DNA of 6,821 bases from an uncultured Candidatus Saccharibacteria bacterium (lineage in GTDB: Bacteria > Patescibacteriota > Saccharimonadia > Saccharimonadales > Saccharimonadaceae): NCBI GenBank assembly GCA_937902525.1, contig CALEKV010000017.1, positions 1 to 6,821 on the forward strand, in the 5' to 3' direction. The notes beneath the pieces were generated by a model that saw only the letters and a program-made list of their open reading frames with translations, had not been told where the DNA came from and ran no database searches. Positions within the stretch are counted from its first letter, which is position 1. Every line of letters begins with the position of its first letter. Below, piece by piece: positions 5,705 to 6,821 of this stretch. A program made the position numbers and the translations under genes.

Positions 5705-6391
5705 ATGAATAAGCCACCACATAAAAAGTTACAGGTTTACCCTGCTCTGCAGCCGGAGCTTTTTAGGTTAGATAAGCAAAGCAATCCGCACACACGTGTG
5801 GTGTGGAGTTTTGATCCTGATGCACGTAAACGACAGGCCGAAGCTCTGCGGGCACTCAGGTCGGTTCGGTTTCCGCAAGGTATTGCAACTGCTCGCCCAG
5901 GGAAGACGCTCTACGATAATGTGTTGCCGCATAGGAATAGCCGCCGGTTTTATCTGACAGATTTTGATGATGCGTTTAGCAGTGTCGATCAGGACGCAAT
6001 GCATGAAAAGACCGAAGCAATACTTAGGAAATATGCGCGCGGCCGTCAGCATGCTAGCGCCCGCAAGGTTATTGGTGAGTATATGGATGATGGGGCGTTT
6101 TTGAACGGTGTAGATGGTCTGCCACAAGGTAACGCTACCAGTGCAGATTTATTTAACTGGTATATGCACGATGCCGATAACGCACTGGCGCATGCCTTAT
6201 GGCAGCGGCGCGCCACAGCCCAAGAAGTCGCTACCCGTTATTTGGATGATTTGACCGTGTCGAGCCCTGCTGAGGATGGCGTTAGTAAGAAAACACGGCG
6301 CCTTATCCGTGAAATATATGAGTATAATGCACCTGCATGCAGGTTAAACACCCTAAGTCTAAAGTGCTCACACTTGGGCCCCGCCCTGTGA
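5705..6391 (+). CDS. Retron-like reverse transcriptase, fingers/palm part (frame broken before the thumb)
   Basis: This open frame holds the catalytic core of a bacterial reverse transcriptase. GKTLYDNVLPH (66-76) includes an N-x-x-H element like the NAXXH of retron RTs. RFYLTDFDDAF (81-91) is motif A with Asp86 as a metal ligand, GLPQGNATS (138-146) is motif B, and RYLDDLTV (178-185) is motif C with Asp181 and Asp182. All three catalytic aspartates are present. QG in motif B, not the altered form of diversity-generating RTs, argues against a DGR. Reading continues sensibly to R-L-N (213-215). The remaining 13 residues are out-of-frame translation ending at TGA (6389-6391), while the true continuation lies in the -1 frame (6337-6657). 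An in-frame TAG directly precedes the ATG at 5705, so the start is firm. The joined protein would be about 317 residues, a normal size for a retron RT. Confidence 0.85.
   Translation: MNKPPHKKLQVYPALQPELFRLDKQSNPHTRVVWSFDPDARKRQAEALRALRSVRFPQGIATARPGKTLYDNVLPHRNSRRFYLTDFDDAFSSVDQDAMHEKTEAILRKYARGRQHASARKVIGEYMDDGAFLNGVDGLPQGNATSADLFNWYMHDADNALAHALWQRRATAQEVATRYLDDLTVSSPAEDGVSKKTRRLIREIYEYNAPACRLNTLSLKCSHLGPAL
6331..6349 (+). other. Putative -1 frameshift site in the reverse transcriptase
   Basis: The heptamer G-TTA-AAC (6343-6349) is in the register needed for -1 slippage, where tRNAs on TTA AAC re-pair on GTT AAA. The same heptamer is the known slippery site of equine arteritis virus. Slippage here joins the two RT frames as R-L-N-H-P-K-S-K. 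A perfect 14-bp palindrome, ACCTGCATGCAGGT (6331-6344), overlaps its 5' end. Downstream hairpins are AAGTG-CTCA-CACTT (6362-6375) and GCCCCG (6378-6383) / CGGGGC (6398-6403). The 12-nt gap to the first is longer than usual for a stimulator. Confidence 0.4.
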
Positions 6392-6657
6392 CAATAACGG
6401 GGCTTTCTATTTATCCAGATGGTCGCATTACGCCATCGCCCGAGTTACTGGGTGCGGCGAATGCGGTGTTTGGTGAGATGGCCACAAAGCTGGTTGAGGG
6501 TACAAAAATTGACCTCCATGATTATTCTGTTGTTGCCGGATACAATGGTGTATTGAATTTGGCTGGCGAAGCGTCCCATAGCGGTTCGCGGCGTGTTCGT
6601 GAAATGGGCGCCCAGGCGCATGAGCTGCTAGGGCAACTAGGTGAACACATGAACTAA
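6337..6657 (+). CDS. Retron-like reverse transcriptase, C-terminal (motif D/thumb) part in the -1 frame
   Basis: From HPKSKVLTLGPRPVTITGLS (about 5-24) onward this frame encodes the segment that normally follows YxDD in retron-type RTs. R-L-N at the end of the preceding frame joins HPKSKV to recreate the (R)xN-x-x-K-S/T motif. VTITGLSI corresponds to the VTG motif, and YNGVLNLAGEA (70-80) resembles the thumb segment ending retron RTs. The ATG at 6337 is the first in the frame, but its leading residues MQVK look like read-back of the upstream frame, so independent initiation is the less likely route. Three explanations remain: programmed -1 frameshifting, a natural inactivating indel, or an assembly error. 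It ends in TAA just before a strong terminator. Confidence 0.75.
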   Translation: MQVKHPKSKVLTLGPRPVTITGLSIYPDGRITPSPELLGAANAVFGEMATKLVEGTKIDLHDYSVVAGYNGVLNLAGEASHSGSRRVREMGAQAHELLGQLGEHMN

Positions 6658-6663
6658 AAATAC

Positions 6664-6723
6664 AAAAAGGCCGCGTAGTCAGGCGGTGGCGGGAGCATTA
6701 CGCTCGACCGTTTGGCCTTTTTT
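6664..6723. terminator. Bidirectional Rho-independent terminator between convergent genes
   Basis: AAAAAGGCC (6664-6672) pairs with GGCCTTTTT (6714-6722). Inside, CGGT (6684-6687) / ACCG (6707-6710) and GAGC (6693-6696) / GCTC (6702-6705) continue the stem to a 5-nt loop. The A-run on the left and T-run on the right allow termination in both directions. It begins 6 bp after the RT stop codon and lies 23 bp beyond the stop of the minus-strand gene. The internally interrupted, 60-nt structure is longer than a minimal terminator. Confidence 0.8.
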
Positions 6724-6746
6724 GCGCGGCGGTTGTCGCAGGAGGG

Positions 6747-6821
6747 CTAGGTTGAGCACCTCCCTTCGCCGAATGCGGCGTCCCACTCCTTAGCGGTCAG
6801 CTCCGGCACTATCTCGGAGTC
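6747..6821 (-). CDS. C-terminus of an unidentified protein (5' end outside window)
   Basis: Reading leftward from the window edge, 24 codons are open and end in TAG (6749-6747). The tail includes EIVPELTAKEWDAAFGEG, which has protein-like composition (acidic, with an E-W-D-A-A-F segment). Its stop lies just before the bidirectional terminator, the expected arrangement for a gene converging on the RT. The fragment is too short for a family assignment. Confidence 0.5.
   Translation of the reverse strand, partial: DSEIVPELTAKEWDAAFGEGRCST

Noticed and set aside
5705..6657. Diversity-generating retroelement
   Set aside because: Motif B is the standard LPQG form, and no template/variable repeat pair or variable C-type-lectin gene is visible in the window.
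6724..6821. Small RNA gene suggested by hairpins CGCCG-AATG-CGGCG (6767-6780) and CTCCG...CGGAG (6801-6819)
   Set aside because: The same bases read as a protein-like C-terminus on the minus strand ending just before the terminator, so the hairpins are probably incidental to GC-rich coding sequence.

Overview
The window looks like accessory DNA from a small bacterial genome, possibly of the Candidate Phyla Radiation (Patescibacteria, Saccharibacteria-like). That guess rests on gene style only: a stand-alone REP-type Y1 transposase, divergent orphan-like proteins, no TGA among the visible stops of the main genes, and no clear Shine-Dalgarno sequence at any of five visible gene starts. No taxonomic marker gene is present, so the assignment is weak.

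Layout. Positions 1-2545 (minus strand) hold two adjacent, clearly paralogous genes. The upstream one (950-2545) is a divergent HhH-GPD/endonuclease III-like protein with a helix-hairpin-helix, a catalytic-type Asp in a D-x-H motif, and four C-terminal cysteines that could bind an Fe-S cluster. The downstream one starts at 940 and runs off the window. A divergent promoter region (2546-2652) separates them from a plus-strand ParB-like DNA-binding protein (2653-4251). I read these three genes as one DNA-handling module (DNA base excision or modification plus a ParB-type specificity or regulatory partner); that function is inference.

A RAYT-type transposase gene (4344-4940) follows. It is bracketed by a perfect 24-bp inverted repeat (4270-4293 and 4969-4992), each copy of which is itself a palindrome. 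A terminator-like hairpin (5041-5064) comes next, then a sigma70-like promoter (5103-5131).

The stretch 5138-5704 has no credible gene but folds as a large structured RNA. A long-range terminal helix (5155-5169 with 5628-5642, 13 of 15 positions paired) encloses several local hairpins, and every non-Watson-Crick pair in the local hairpins is G-U when read on the plus strand. Directly downstream is a retron-like reverse transcriptase (5705-6657) with motif A, an NxxH element, GLPQG, YLDD and a VTITG element. Its reading frame is broken between YLDD and the thumb by a -1 shift that falls exactly at a GTTAAAC heptamer beside a perfect 14-bp palindrome. The structured RNA plus RT is the best candidate for an undescribed system: a retron-like unit with an unusually large noncoding RNA and a frameshifted RT. 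A bidirectional terminator (6664-6723) separates the RT from the C-terminus of an unidentified minus-strand gene (6747-6821) entering from the right.
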